This document shows, one piece after another, positions 22,587 to 33,825 of a stretch of DNA of 64,000 nt. The notes beneath the pieces were generated by a model, which was given only the letters and a program-made list of their open reading frames with translations, was not told the origin of the DNA and did not search any database. The stretch's first letter is position 1, and each line of letters begins with the position of its first letter. The position numbers and the translations under genes are program-made. This DNA comes from Ligustrum vulgare (taxonomy: Eukaryota; Streptophyta; Magnoliopsida; Lamiales; Oleaceae): contig OY743171.1 of NCBI GenBank assembly GCA_963555705.1, forward strand, positions 16,181,352 through 16,245,351. Reading direction: 5' to 3'.

Positions 22587-24216
22587 AAAAAGATCATATT
22601 GATGTCCTGGATCTACGAATCTTTGGCTAATGAAGAGATGGGTAAAGATGCTTCTAGTTGGATTCAGAAAAAACGTGCTCAACAATGCTCTAGAGATACA
22701 TCTGATCAAGTTCTTTACAGCAACAAGAAGCAAGCAGTAGAATCTGCTGATGAAAAACCTGCTTCAGGAGCTGAAATTATGAACAGTTCCAGTTCTCAGC
22801 CCAGTCAGACAGGCAATTTCCTGTTTCGGCCTAAGCCCATCAGGATCAAAGATTTCAAAGATAAGAATGTTTCCCTCATGGGAGATCGAAATGTGATAAA
22901 GAAGAGTTTTGCGGATCAGGTAGAAATTGATTCGCCCAGTCAGACAGGCAATTTCATGTTTCGGCCTAAGCCCATCAAGATCAAAGATTTCAAAGATAAG
23001 AATGTTTCCCTCATGGGAGATCGAAATGTGATAAAGAAGAGTTTTGCGGATCAGGTAGAAATTGATTTGCCCGTTGGTTTATCAATGTTGCGTGGTGAAG
23101 AAGATTCCTTGCATATCGGTGCTGGAGGCAGAAAAGTAAAAGTTAACCACGTCGTCTCAGAGAATCACTTATCTGAATTTGCAGAAAAATCCTGTAACCC
23201 TTGGGGCAAGAATAAAATGATTAGCTCCATCATTCAGGGGCCAGGTAATGACATGTCATTTGCATCAATGTATAACCCCGGATGTGGAAGTGCAACTTCA
23301 GTGAATACTGCCTTTGGACAGACAGATAAAAACTTTATATCACTGGAACTGGTCTCCAACAAGAGAGATGGCGATTTCTTGGGGTATCACGATAAATGGA
23401 TAGATAACAATCGTCTGCCCATTGGTCAAGCCTTTAACAAAAATTTCTACTACAAGAGTTATGAAACTCCAGTATCCTTGGAAGGTATCTACAATAAAGC
23501 AAATGAATCTTATATGTCAGCAGGTCCTACTTATGATAAGAGGGGGATTGATATTACATCAATTACTCCAATTCATGGTCAAAAGGATACTAAGGGGAAT
23601 AGCAAGAAGATAACTTTTGGAGGCTTTCATGACAATCGAGTAGCAAGTGTTCCTTCTGTCAAGCTTCTAAGAAACTTGGATCCTTTACTAAATCAATCCT
23701 CAGCTCAATCTTCTTTTGTGAAGTACCCAAGTATAAATTCTTTTTCATCATGTACTTCAATGACAGAGAGTGGCCCTAAGAAGAAGGAAGAGAACACAAC
23801 TAAAAAGGTCCCAACTTATATTATGCAGCCCATTAATGCATATGAGTTTGAGCGCCATGCTGGTTGCCAGACCAGACACCCGAATACTCACATTTACTTT
23901 GAGAGTGGGAAGATCATTCATGCTGTTGTCCAAGAACTGAAGAGTACCCCTCAGGACATGCTATTTACGAGAATTGAAAATGTGACTGGTTCTCCTGTAA
24001 ACCAGGAAAAATTCATTACTTGGAAAGGTGAGATTGTTTGCTATCTCAAAAGAAGTTTAGTGCTGTCATTTATCTCTCAAATGATTAATATTCTTTTCTA
24101 TATCTGTATCTGAGATAATCTTTCCTTTCTTTTTCTTCTCAGCTGCATATCAAGCTGAAAGCCTCGATCTTCAGGGTATCAATGCGAAGGATGAAGTGGT
24201 CATGCATCCTAAGTGA
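22587..24216 (+). pseudogene. TDBD (Tify-domain-binding) protein gene, copy A, internal exons deleted
   Basis: A host-type nuclear protein gene of the plant family with a C-terminal TDBD (also found in IDM1-type regulators and in jasmonate-signalling adaptors). A main exon follows acceptor TTTTCAG at 22586; the first ATG in frame is 22602, but upstream exons may be missing. It encodes a low-complexity N-terminal region with a 45-residue direct duplication, SxGxTYxKxxxN-type motifs, and a basic KKKEENTTKKVP linker. The next two exons, which encode NNFHANVKILLSTGILEGVP and LRGVIKGTGYLCGC in copy B, are deleted; the frame reads through leftover intron end (TTATATTATGCAG) into INAYEFERHAGCQTRHPN and VQELKSTPQDMLF. 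A donor at 24028 and acceptor at 24142 lead to a last exon ending VVMHPK at 24216. The half-domain loss makes TDBD function unlikely. Confidence 0.8.
22803..23072 (+). repeat. 135-bp in-frame direct duplication inside TDBD copy A
   Basis: Units 22803-22937 and 22938-23072 each encode 45 residues (SQTGNF..FRPKPI..IKDFKDKN..). They differ at only a few positions, so the duplication is recent relative to the gene. Confidence 0.9.
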
Positions 24217-24917
24217 TGATATCTCTTGTGTCTAGCTAATGCGCATGTAGATGGATGGTGTACATGAGCCATCTTAGTTTGGAAAATTGGATTTTTAGAT
24301 GATGAGTGCTAATTGCTGAATTATGATTTAAACGTAGTTATACTATACATTTTCTTCTTTTCTTTGATAAGATATTTTGTCTGTTAAAAAATAAATGGAT
24401 TTATACCAAAGTAAAATGGTTATTACTTATTAGAAGTAGATTTTATTTTGTGTAATCCGTGAAAAATTGGGGTTAATTTCTTTCCGCGTCTCCAAAATAT
24501 CATGAGCTTGAAAGCATTTGTTTTGAATCCCTTCATTGAGGTAGTCTTTCAGGAATTATGTCATAGTTAGAACTGCAATTAGTAAGCAGGGTAAACTTCA
24601 ATTGTATGTCATGTACGTGTATCTACTTGAGACATAAGAGAATATGGTGCATTGCATTCAGCATCAGTTCACTCTTCTAGTTTGTCAAATTTGTGTGATG
24701 CTTCTTTACATGAGCAAAATATTATTTTTAGGTGATATCAAATTTCCCCAATTCTACTGCCCATTTCATCAACCGGCTAAACGTTTCAGGTATTCTATAG
24801 GGTTTGACGAAGTGGAAGATTTGTTGTGTACTTCTAGTGCATGTTCAAGAAAGTAATGTCCTAATTTCATTGAGCTCATGATCAATGTGTAGGCCAACTT
24901 TTCTATGGGTGCAAATC
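24217..24917 (+). other. 3' flank of TDBD copy A, first member of a 655-bp tandem duplication
   Basis: AT-rich non-coding. The segment from about 24358 is repeated from about 27905 once the solo LTR is removed (shared TGGATTTATACCA, TTATTAGAAGTAGATTTTAT, GTGGAAGATTTATTG-type blocks). The same pair exists in copy B (48892-49593). The short ORF at 24644-24856 is not conserved as protein. Confidence 0.75.
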
Positions 24918-25498
24918 TGTAACACCCCAAGTTTCAAAACCTTAAACCTAGGCGTGTTAACTTCCATTCACATTAAATGCGGAATTTAAAACGTTTAAAC
25001 ATTAAAATGCGGAAAACAAATCATTTAAAAACTTCAACATTTTCATTTTCTATTTTAAAATCTTATAGAAATTTCGACAGAGTCTCCTCTATAAATTGGA
25101 CTTAACCAACCTGTAGAGGGACATCAAAACCATTTTACAACATAAACTCAACTCAAATAGAAATCCAATATTCAACATACAACCCCAATTCTACTTCAAA
25201 CTCCAACATCACCACATTATTTCAAACTCAATCCCCAAACTCCTCAACACAACATTTCGTATCAATAAGCTTCAATTAAATGCAATAAGTGATAATATAA
25301 CCAATATTAGAAATTCCATAAATAATTTAAAACTAATCTCAAACAAACAATTATCAACATAAAATGAATGAATTAAGAAATAATTAATTATAAACTTAAT
25401 TAACTTCAAAATTTAACTTTATTTTCTTTAAAAACTTGAAGCGGTGTAGCCTGAGTCTGTCACCAAGTGCTCTCCTCGGATCACCTAAATTTCATCAC

Positions 25499-26215
25499 CT
25501 GAAATGTTGGGGAGGGATTGGGGTGAGCTAGAGCTCAGTAAGTAAACTTTATGCATGAATGCATGCTTATGACATGAAATGCTTTAAACTTTGAAATATG
25601 TATCCCCATTCACTTTAACCTTTCAAAACTTTCAAACTTTTCAAGCTTTCACTTGACATTTCAAAACTTTCACTTCATTCCATCGTGAGCTCACTTGGTG
25701 TAACTTCTAGTCAATCAGATAACAGTGGACCATTCTTATTTGGAACCAGATTAAATGCGCATTTCCACCGCAAAGCGGTTTAACATTCACTTACCCACCG
25801 CAAAGCGGCTCATTCATTCATTCCACCGCAAAGCGGCTCATTACATTCATTCCACCGCAAAGCGGCTCATTACATTCGGGTACGCCGATCCCCCGCGCCC
25901 CATTTCCCACTCGGACCTTTCATGACATAGAAGTACACCCATTCTTTCAAAAACTTGGGATACATAATTTTTGACAAAATTGCACTTTGACACATTCCTT
26001 TCATTAAAACATTTGACTTTCCCATTTCGATGCCAATGCATGCTTGATGATGCAATGACATGTAACGTGCATGCTTGAACATTTCCTTGACTACACATAA
26101 TTGCATATGGTAGACCAAAAGCATTAAAATTCCATAATTAACACGAATGTCAATTAAGCACATTAATTCCACATTAACATTCAACTTTGATGAAAGTAGG
26201 GGGAAGTTTACTTAC
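25499..26215 (-). other. Putative LTR-internal intron (717 nt), minus strand
   Basis: The minus-strand donor is CAG|GTAAGT (plus 26210-26218), a perfect consensus; the acceptor is CATTTCAG ending at plus 25499. Position within the LTR matches the introns of the other LTRs. The 29-bp minisatellite lies within it. Confidence 0.6.
25765..25877. repeat. 29-bp minisatellite in the solo LTR
   Basis: Four copies of CCACCGCAAAGCGG plus an AT-rich spacer (CTCATTACATTCATT type), starting at 25765, 25795, 25823 and 25852. Confidence 0.9.
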
Positions 26216-27804
26216 CTGACGTCCTTAGCATTTACCGTTATTTGGATTTGCAAGTGGAGGGACATCGGCTGCCCGTGACGTCAATGTACCAACAGTCCTA
26301 ATTATATTCATTCATTAAATAAAATATATTTTTAGTTTAAAAATCACAAATCTCATTCTTCTAATATTAACATAACTTTCAATCGAGATCAAACCTCAAT
26401 TTGACCTAAGTATGCCCTTCAACTATGAACAACACATACATTATCACATTCGAAATAGGGGATTAACTATATATACTATAGAAAGTTTTATGATCTTTTA
26501 AATTCAAACTCAAATAAATATATCAACTTAAACCAAACTTAACAAAATTCTTATTAGCAACTCTAACCATTCATGGATTTTTCCCCAAAGTATAAAATCA
26601 CAAATTTCCACTCATAGTTAAACACAAACAGTAAACTAACAAGCTTAAATTCATATTTTATCAAAATTTGAAATTTCACATACATTGACTAGTCTTAAAT
26701 GTACACATACATATACACATGTACACACATTACCCAAAAACTGAAGTTTAACAAATTTAAAATTCGAAATAGAACCAAAAAGTAACATAGATTCTTATAT
26801 TCGCAGTTCTTAAAATTAATATGTACATTTACATATTTTCCCCAATCCTAAAATTATACATATATATTTACATTACCCAAGTCTCCAATTTAACAGTATA
26901 ATTTGAAATCTTACTAAACTTAAATCTAAATTGGCTTATAGGATCATGAAAATATACATACACACAATGTAAATACACACACAAAATCTGAAATTTACAT
27001 ATATTTATATGTATGTATATATACACATACATAATACTATATGCACAATCACACACACATATATATGCACATTATCCGTAAACTGAATTCAACAATCGAG
27101 GTGTAAAAGGAATCTGAAATTAGAGACCCCTCCAGAAATCTGGACCCGTGAATGTGTGCGAGTGTGTGTCCGTGTTTGTGTGGGTGCGCGGTGTAAGGGG
27201 GTGCAGAGGGTAGTCTTACCGTGGTAGTGGCTAAGGCGGTGTGGTGGTGGTGGTTGGTGGCTGGCGACCAAGGGAGAAGCTGAGAGGGAGACGGAGGCGA
27301 GCGAGAGGGTGAGCGACCGAGACAGAGAGGGAGATGTCGTGAGTGAGAGAGAGATGAGACGGAATGGAGAGAGAGAGATCGAGTGAGGTTAAATTTAGGG
27401 GTAGGTTTAGGTATAACTTTTGGAAAAATCGCAATTTAGTCCCTCAACTCTCATAATTTGGTAATTTAGGTTCATAACTTTCAAATAAAATTCCAAAGTG
27501 TCACCAAACTTTTCCTAACTTCAATTTAATGCAATTTAGGCAACTTACTGCTCAATTACAATAGAATTGGCAAGCAACAATTAAAATAAACAATTAGACA
27601 TAGAATTGCACGTAAAATAATTAAAATCACTAATTTATAAACTTTTTAATTGGCACATTGATCGAGACGGCGCCCAAGTCCTTCCACTGCAAAATAATTT
27701 AACTTAATATCAATAATGATTGTCAAATAAATAATTCTTCATAGTACCATCATAGAAATTGGGTGATATTCAAGAAAGCACGTAAAACGAAAAGTGGTTT
27801 TACA

Positions 27805-28307
27805 AAATCTTTGTTGCGTGTGTTTCAATGCTTAGATGATATAGTATACTAGGTGTTGGATGCCTTCCACAGAGTCTTTACAAGTACTATTCTCTTTTTT
27901 TTTTTTTCCCTTGATAAGATTTTTAGTCTGTTAAAATAAATGGATTTATACCAATGTAAAATTGCTATTACTTATTAGAAGTAGATTTTATTCTGTGAAA
28001 TTCGTGAAAAATTGGGGTTATATATATCTACTTGAGACCGAACAGAATATGATGTATTGCATTGAGCATTAGGTCACTCTTCTAGTTTGTCAAATTTGTC
28101 TGATGCTTCTTTTCGTGATGAGCAAAATATTCGGCTATGAATTCTACTAGGGGTTATCCTTTGATTGCTTCCTCGATTGGTAGGTTATGTAAAATTAATT
28201 CCCCAATCCTATAACCCATTTCATTGACCTTCCGGACATTTCAGGCTTGTGTAAGGTTTGATGAAGTGGAAGATTTATTGAGTACTTCTGTGTTGGACAA
28301 TGTTCAC
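27805..28307 (+). other. Second member of the tandem-duplicated 3' flank, copy A
   Basis: Non-coding, similar to 24358-24917; interrupted at 28308 by the TGATA...TATCA repeat and resuming after 29285. It contains a poly-T tract near 27897. Confidence 0.7.
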
Positions 28308-29285
28308 TGATATCTCGCGATGCGAGATATCCCCACAAGTATACGGGTCGTGAGAAGTAATATAGTGGACCTTAGAGTCCGGATTATCGTCCCACAGAGA
28401 CTGCTATTAATTACCAAAATATTTTAGTTCGAAACTTTATTTGAACGAACAAATGAATTTGAGATTTTAAACTAAACTAAACAATTAAACTAAAGAATTT
28501 AAAAATGCAGAAATGTTTTGTTTTCAAAGAAGATTGTAAAATAGTTGGGATTCACGAATTCACAAAGCCGATTAAATCAATTCCAATTCCAGATTTTATT
28601 TTCTAAATATGTGTTCGATCGAATTCACTAATTGAAATTGAGATTCCTCTCTCGAGTTTAAATCAATTCTACCTAAATAAGTCAACATTGTATCTCTACA
28701 GCGGGTCTGAATATTCCTTACCTAGATGCATTACACACAAGAATTCACACACGATCACACTAAATCACAAGAGTATATCTCTATCTCTCGTTCAATTATC
28801 GAATTTATTACCTAGATCTATGTTATTAACTCACTATCGGATTATGGAAATAACACATAAAATCATGAAAGAGTGGTCAGTTCATTCACGCATTAAACAC
28901 AATAATAAATCAACACATGCATTGAAGTGTTAAAACAAGGAATATGGAATTAAAATAAATAACTAGGCTACATCGTTCATCCCAACATTAAAATTAGTTA
29001 CACATCATTATGAAATAACAAAAACAATAAAAATAAACGTTCATTGAAAAACAATATAAAAAATGAAAATCTTGCACCAAGTTTTTATTCTTCAATTGTC
29101 TTCAATTTGCATCCCTCTGCAATGCTTGAATCTCCAAGAAATTGATGATGAAATCTCAGTTGTTGCTCGTTCCATGGAGAGGCAAAGGTCCTATTTTCGT
29201 GCCTAATGAGTTGTATTTATAGGTTTTGGAGAAAACCTAGGTCAAAAAGCCCAAAACCTGTTAAGTATATAAAACACACTTATCA
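28308..29285 (-). mobile_element. TGATA...TATCA LTR-like repeat, copy A
   Basis: Plus strand starts TGATATCTCGCGATGCGAG and ends ACACTTATCA, so both ends are TG..CA with short inverted termini TGATA/TATCA. A minus-strand TATA box (CCTATAAATACAACTC, plus near 29210-29224) supports a minus-oriented LTR. The copy in B (49594-51100) is about 500 bp longer, so this one has an internal deletion near 29262. No clean TSD was found, hence the cautious class. The first bases form a perfect 10-bp hairpin. Confidence 0.6.
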
Positions 29286-29785
29286 ACCAACTTTCCCATA
29301 GGTGCATATATATCTTAGTCCCGCATCATTAAATCCTTAGCTGATATAGTATATTGCATGTTGGATGCCTTACTCGGTCTCACCAGGCATTGGTATGGAA
29401 ATTAGAGGTGGAAAAGTTGGTTCTTCTTTCAAGTTTTCGAAAGCTTGTTGACATTTTTCCGACCATTGGAAATTCTTTCCAAACTTGAAGGCTTCGAAAA
29501 AAGGTCTACATTTATCCGTAGCTTTCAAGACTAATCTTTTCAAGACTTCTATCCTTCTACTCAAGCTTTGTATCTCTTTGATATTGTTAGGGGCCTTCAT
29601 TTCGATCAAAGCCTTAGTTTTCTCCGGATTTGGCTTTAGTTCCTCTCTGGAGTACCATATATCCAACGAATTTTCCTAGTCCTACACCGAAAGAACGTTG
29701 CTATGGATTAAGCTTCATCTTGTATTGTCTAAGGGTGGTCAATATCTCGGCCAAGTGCTGAACATGACCTATAGACCGAGCCGGA
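29286..29785 (-). pseudogene. Tat-type gypsy RT/RNase H fragment (3' piece), copy A
   Basis: After about 80 bp of flank, the minus strand encodes, from about 29785 down to 29370, QHLAEILTTLRQYKMKLNP, then LGKFVGYMV, then NPEKTKALIEMKAPNNIKEI, TDKCRPFFEAFK and AFENLKEEP..PPLISIP. This is the RT-RNase H connection of non-chromovirus (Tat-like) elements. It continues in 31037-31297; an insertion separates the pieces between the codons for SAG and HVQHL. Stops and shifts are present. Confidence 0.8.
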
Positions 29786-31036
29786 CCTGGGCCAAGGCAA
29801 ACCGGCCGGCTCTTTGGTCCTCAGAAAAATAAAGGCCCATACTTTGCACTTTGTATTTTTTATTTTTTTAGTATAAAAGCCCACCCAACCTTTTTTTTAG
29901 GGGTGTTTGTACAAGTACCTACTTTTAATATCATAATTGAAACTTACTTCATTTTAAATATCACTGAAAAATACTGCAATTTTTTTCTTTTATTGAAAAT
30001 ACTATTTTCGTGAAGTATCACGCTGCAATACTGTAAAAGTATATTATGATACTTTTAAAGTATCACAACATGATACTTGTGATACTGTTAAATTTTTTGT
30101 ATCATAACATGATACTTCATCAAAATTTTATGATACTTGGACGAAATTGTAGTATCACATCTTGAAACTTTATAATTTTTTTATGCTACTATGTCTTAGA
30201 TACATCAGCACCGTTTCTTTTTCTCCAATATCCGCCACATCACCAACAGAGGACATCAACTCCATCCGTGCCACCGTTTCTTCTCCCTCACTCCAATCTC
30301 CAGATGTGTAAATAACAACACGTCTCAACATATTTTAACAGATCCCAATAGAAATAATCACAGAGGTAGAAAAATCTATGCGATTTTGGAACTTCGAACA
30401 ACTCCCCAGCCTTTGGTATGAACGACAGAATTATATCTAAATTTTTTTAAGATTCTAGCTTCCAGAATAATTCACCATGGCTTAATTCCTCAAAACCCAT
30501 GAAAAGGGGATACTTTTCTGACATTTTATTAATTAGCACAATACGATCGGAAAGGATATATTATTTTACATTCCTCCATCCAGAATTCACCACGGCTTAA
30601 ATCATCAATACGCCTCAGTAGATCCCAAAATCCTTCGTGCTCTGATGGCTGTCTATGTATTGCATATCGAAGAACCACTAAAAAGTACCATCCTTGCCAC
30701 TGATTTCTACCATTTTTTGGTTTTGGATGATCGAGAATATGTCTACCCACTTAGGAGTCGAGGAAGAAGACAATGCGCAGGGAAGAAGACCAGTTTCATT
30801 TGTTGATGGTGTGGTCTGTGGTGGTGCTTCGATGTTGTTGATGAGGGTGGTTGTGGTGGTCCGGTGGTGACAGTGGGGAGTTGGTGCACTCTGGGAAGAA
30901 GAAGGAGAAGAGCACTGTATTTTTCAGTATTTTTTGTTTGTGGAGTAAAGATTAGTTTGGTTAGTTTTTTAAAGTAACCAGTGCAATTAATCCTTTTTTT
31001 TATCTTGTCTTTTAGTGTAAAAGGCCCAATAAGAAT
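29786..31036. mobile_element. Unclassified insertion splitting the RT fragment, copy A
   Basis: ACCT occurs at both edges (near 29767 and 31052), a possible short TSD. It contains a cluster of AGTATCA/TGATACT motifs in both orientations (about 30000-30170) and a minus-strand segment open over 73 codons (30529-30750, HILDHP..NGRNQWQGWYFLVVL..) that is well conserved in copy B (54732-54953). That segment, and a conserved neighbour (MGFEELSHGELFWKLES in B), look like captured coding sequence, but I do not recognise the protein. No terminal inverted repeats are clear. Confidence 0.5.
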
Positions 31037-31297
31037 CACAGGTACGATTCTACCTGCAGATCTTGTGCTCTTCACCAGTACTTTGTCAACATATACTTCC
31101 ATGATCTTACAAATCTATCCTTCGATATACTTTCATTGTCTTACCAATTTGTCCTGAGAACATTTAATTGTTAAGTCTTTGGTAGGTTTCTCATGCATTC
31201 TTCAAGCCAAATAGCATCATCGTATAACAATAGAGCCCCTGATCTATCACTAACGACGTATGCTCCTCGTCTGGTTTGTACACGGGGATCTGACTTT
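31037..31297 (-). pseudogene. Tat-type gypsy RT fragment (5' piece), copy A
   Basis: The minus strand reads SQIPVYKPDEEHTS, then DQGLYCYTMMLFGLKNA, a stop, ETYQ, and EVYVDKVLVKSTRSAG. These are RT motifs around the catalytic YVDD, here YVDK, so the second catalytic Asp is lost. Its upstream end abuts CACTA copy A at 31298; the identical junction in copy B (55500) shows it predates the duplication. Confidence 0.85.
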
Positions 31298-31606
31298 AGG
31301 CGTCGGTTCTTATTTAAAACCGATGCGAGAAACCTTTATATTTTCCCCACGTAACATTCATAACTTCACTCTCGCGCCTCACTCTCTCTCTCTTCTTTGG
31401 TCTCTCTCTCTTTTTCCTCCACTCTCCACCACCGAGCCGCCACCCGCGACGTGCCTCCACCATCGCCGCCACCTCCACTGCCCGGCACAACCTCTGACCA
31501 CCACCGCCTCCTTCATTGTAAGACCCACTTCGATTCTCATGTGTGTGTATATATGTATGTATATGTATGTGATACATATATATGTGCGTGTATATATGTG
31601 TGTGTA

Positions 31607-31652
<46 letters not shown>

Positions 31653-32338
31653 AGGATACATTTATTGATTAAATGTTAATATGTATATATTTATATTTGT
31701 TAGTGTGTATATATGTTAACATATGTATATAAATTTGTTAATTACATGTTAATATATATAAATGTGTTAATTAAATTTTAATATATATCATTTTTATGTT
31801 AAATTTATATTGTTGATTTTAAGTTAGTAGATAGATACATTGTAATATTTTAATTATTGGAGTTGAAATTATGAGATATTAAGTTATGAAATCATAGCTT
31901 GACTTTTTAGGAATTAGGAATGGATTTTGGATTAAACTTGGAGTAGTTGATGATGTTGAAGTTTGATTGGAGTTGTATTTGATTTTTGAATATGTCGAGG
32001 TCGAACATTTTGGTTTATTGTGGCATTTTGATTCTTCTTACATGTTGGCTAAGTCGAATTTATAGGGGAGGTTCTGTCAAAATTTTTGTAGAATTTTGTA
32101 AATAAAAAATGAAAATTATAGTTTAAAGTGATTTTCACTATTACAGAATTGAGCATACTAAATAAATAATTACATAAAACATAAACATTGTAATAAAATT
32201 ACGAAGTTTTCAACCTAAAAAAGTATCGTATTTGATTTCAAATATTAATATATAGTTGGTTTAAGGATGTGTCATGAAAAATATTAACTCAAAACTAATA
32301 AAATTTTTTAATTATATCTTCACATATAGGTCATTGAT

Positions 32339-33606
32339 ATGGATCGGGGTTGGATGTACGGCAGGTGTAATATATATGAATATGTAAAAGGTCTTGAAGA
32401 GTTTATGAAATGTGCGGATGAAATCAAGAGAAAGAAAGGTGAAACAATGATTTCGTGTCCTTGTTACGATTGTAAGAATTTGAGAAAGTTTCGTAATTCT
32501 GATCAAGTGAAGAGTCATTTGATTCGTCGTGGGTTTAAAGAAGGTTATACACGATGGATAAGGCATGGTGAGAGTATGCTTCCCTGGATGAGCATTGGTG
32601 ACGATGTATGGCATCGATTTCGACCTGAAGGCAGTATCATTGAAGGTTATGCTGCTGAGGAGGCTATTGAATTTGGTATTGATTACTTGGATGACGTTGA
32701 GACTATTGGTGTTCCTGAATCTCGGCATGATGGAAGACTTGAAGGTAAAGGTACTATTGGATGCAAGTCAATCGTCCCCAATGTTGAATTGCAAGATAAA
32801 GCACACCTCCTTGTATTACAACACCTTCCTGAAGTTCATCTATATTTGGAAGAGCATATGTCCATCATAAGGTAGCAGAATCCTTCAAAAGTTGAAAGGT
32901 GGATAACTAATGAACATAATCATTCATTTGCAAAATGGTTCAAAGATAAAGTCATGAAAGAATTGTCACAAACGTCGAATACCATTGTTGAAACGGTAAA
33001 GTGGTTAGCTTATGATCCTAGCATGATTGTGAGGTCATATGAAGCATATGACATTAATGGGTATACGTTTTACACTAAATGTCAAGATGATAAGAGTGCG
33101 GTGCAAAACAGTGGAGTGACACAAGTAGCACTATGAAGAGATTTTTCAAATGCTAAAGATACCATGCCAGTAGATGCCTCGATGTCCTATTATGGTATCA
33201 TTGAAGATATTTGGGAACTTGGTTATAGGGAGTTCAAGTTTCCTCTCTTCTAATGTAAATGGGTTGATAACCGACGGGGTGTTCGGGTGGATGAATTAGG
33301 ATTTACTGTGGTGGATTTCAGACGATTGGGTTATCTAGACGAGCCATTCATACTTGCATCACAAGCCAAACAAGTATTTTATGTTCTTGATCCTGCTGAT
33401 ACTAAGTGGTCAGTCGTCCTTCAAGGTAAGAGACGCATTGTTGGGATTGGTGATGTAGTATATGAAGAAGATTATGATCACTTTGATGAAACCCCTCCAT
33501 TTTCTATCGGTATACAAGGGAGTGCAACTTTAGAGGAAGATAACATTGAATCAAATTATATGCATTGGGATCATGAAGAAGGATTATGGATTGACCGTCG
33601 TTCCTG
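32339..33606 (+). pseudogene. CACTA first ORF, TAD fused to DUF4218-DUF4216 with TNP2 deleted (copy A)
   Basis: From ATG 32339 the frame encodes a transposase-associated domain (DRGWMY, CPCYDCKN, VKSHLIRRGFKEGYTRWI..HGES), then at about 32605 passes in frame into DUF4218 (FRPEGSIIEGYAAEEAIEF, HLLVLQHLPEVH, EEHMSIIR). In copy B these two domains are separated by the TNP2 transposase core. A stop at 32873, another near 33134 and one in the TTC-TTC-TAA at about 33251 follow before DUF4216 (VDNRRGVRVDELGFTVVDF, VFYVLDPADTKWSVV, ETPPFS). The result is a catalytically dead derivative; the 178-residue TAD-DUF4218 frame (32339-32875) could still be translated. Confidence 0.83.
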
Positions 33607-33714
33607 ATTATTAATTGTGTGAGTTTATTTACACAGTCTTTGCTTATAACTTTCTTTTATTTTTCATATATGCTCTATACATTGTTAATAATTTCATTTG
33701 TGATTTTAATAACA

Positions 33715-33721
<7 letters not shown>

Positions 33722-33778
<57 letters not shown>
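33722..33778. repeat. (TA)n microsatellite
   Basis: About 28 TA units between the two CACTA genes; only about 11 in copy C1. Confidence 0.93.
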
Positions 33779-33783
<5 letters not shown>

Positions 33784-33825
33784 CGTTGTTATATGTGGAG
33801 GTACGTTCATAGTGGTCTCAATATA

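Larger units (their letters stand above)
24918..27804 (-). mobile_element. Solo gypsy LTR, minus orientation (TSD AAATC)
   Basis: On the plus strand it reads TGTAACACCCC...GTGGTTTTACA with AAATC at 24913-24917 and 27805-27809. The empty site is intact in copy B at about 49083 (GCAAATCTTTGTTG), which fixes both borders exactly. 2887 bp, with no internal domain. It contains a 29-bp minisatellite, a strong putative intron, a GA/CT-rich block near 27300-27400 and family landmarks in divergent form. Confidence 0.95.

Noticed and set aside
25765..25877. Regular direct repeats resembling a CRISPR array
   Set aside because: Spacers are repeats too, units are 28-30 bp tandem copies inside a plant LTR, and no cas genes exist.
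31249..31260. CACTAACGACG as the left CACTA terminus of copy A
   Set aside because: The minus strand here encodes conserved gypsy RT motifs (DEEHTS, DQGLYCY), so the CACTA word is inside RT coding sequence; the subterminal GGCGTCGGTT motif begins only at 31299.
31260..31679. 139-aa plus and 115-aa minus ORFs with YIYIYI tails
   Set aside because: They run through a CT-rich leader and a TA/TG microsatellite and have no protein-like composition.
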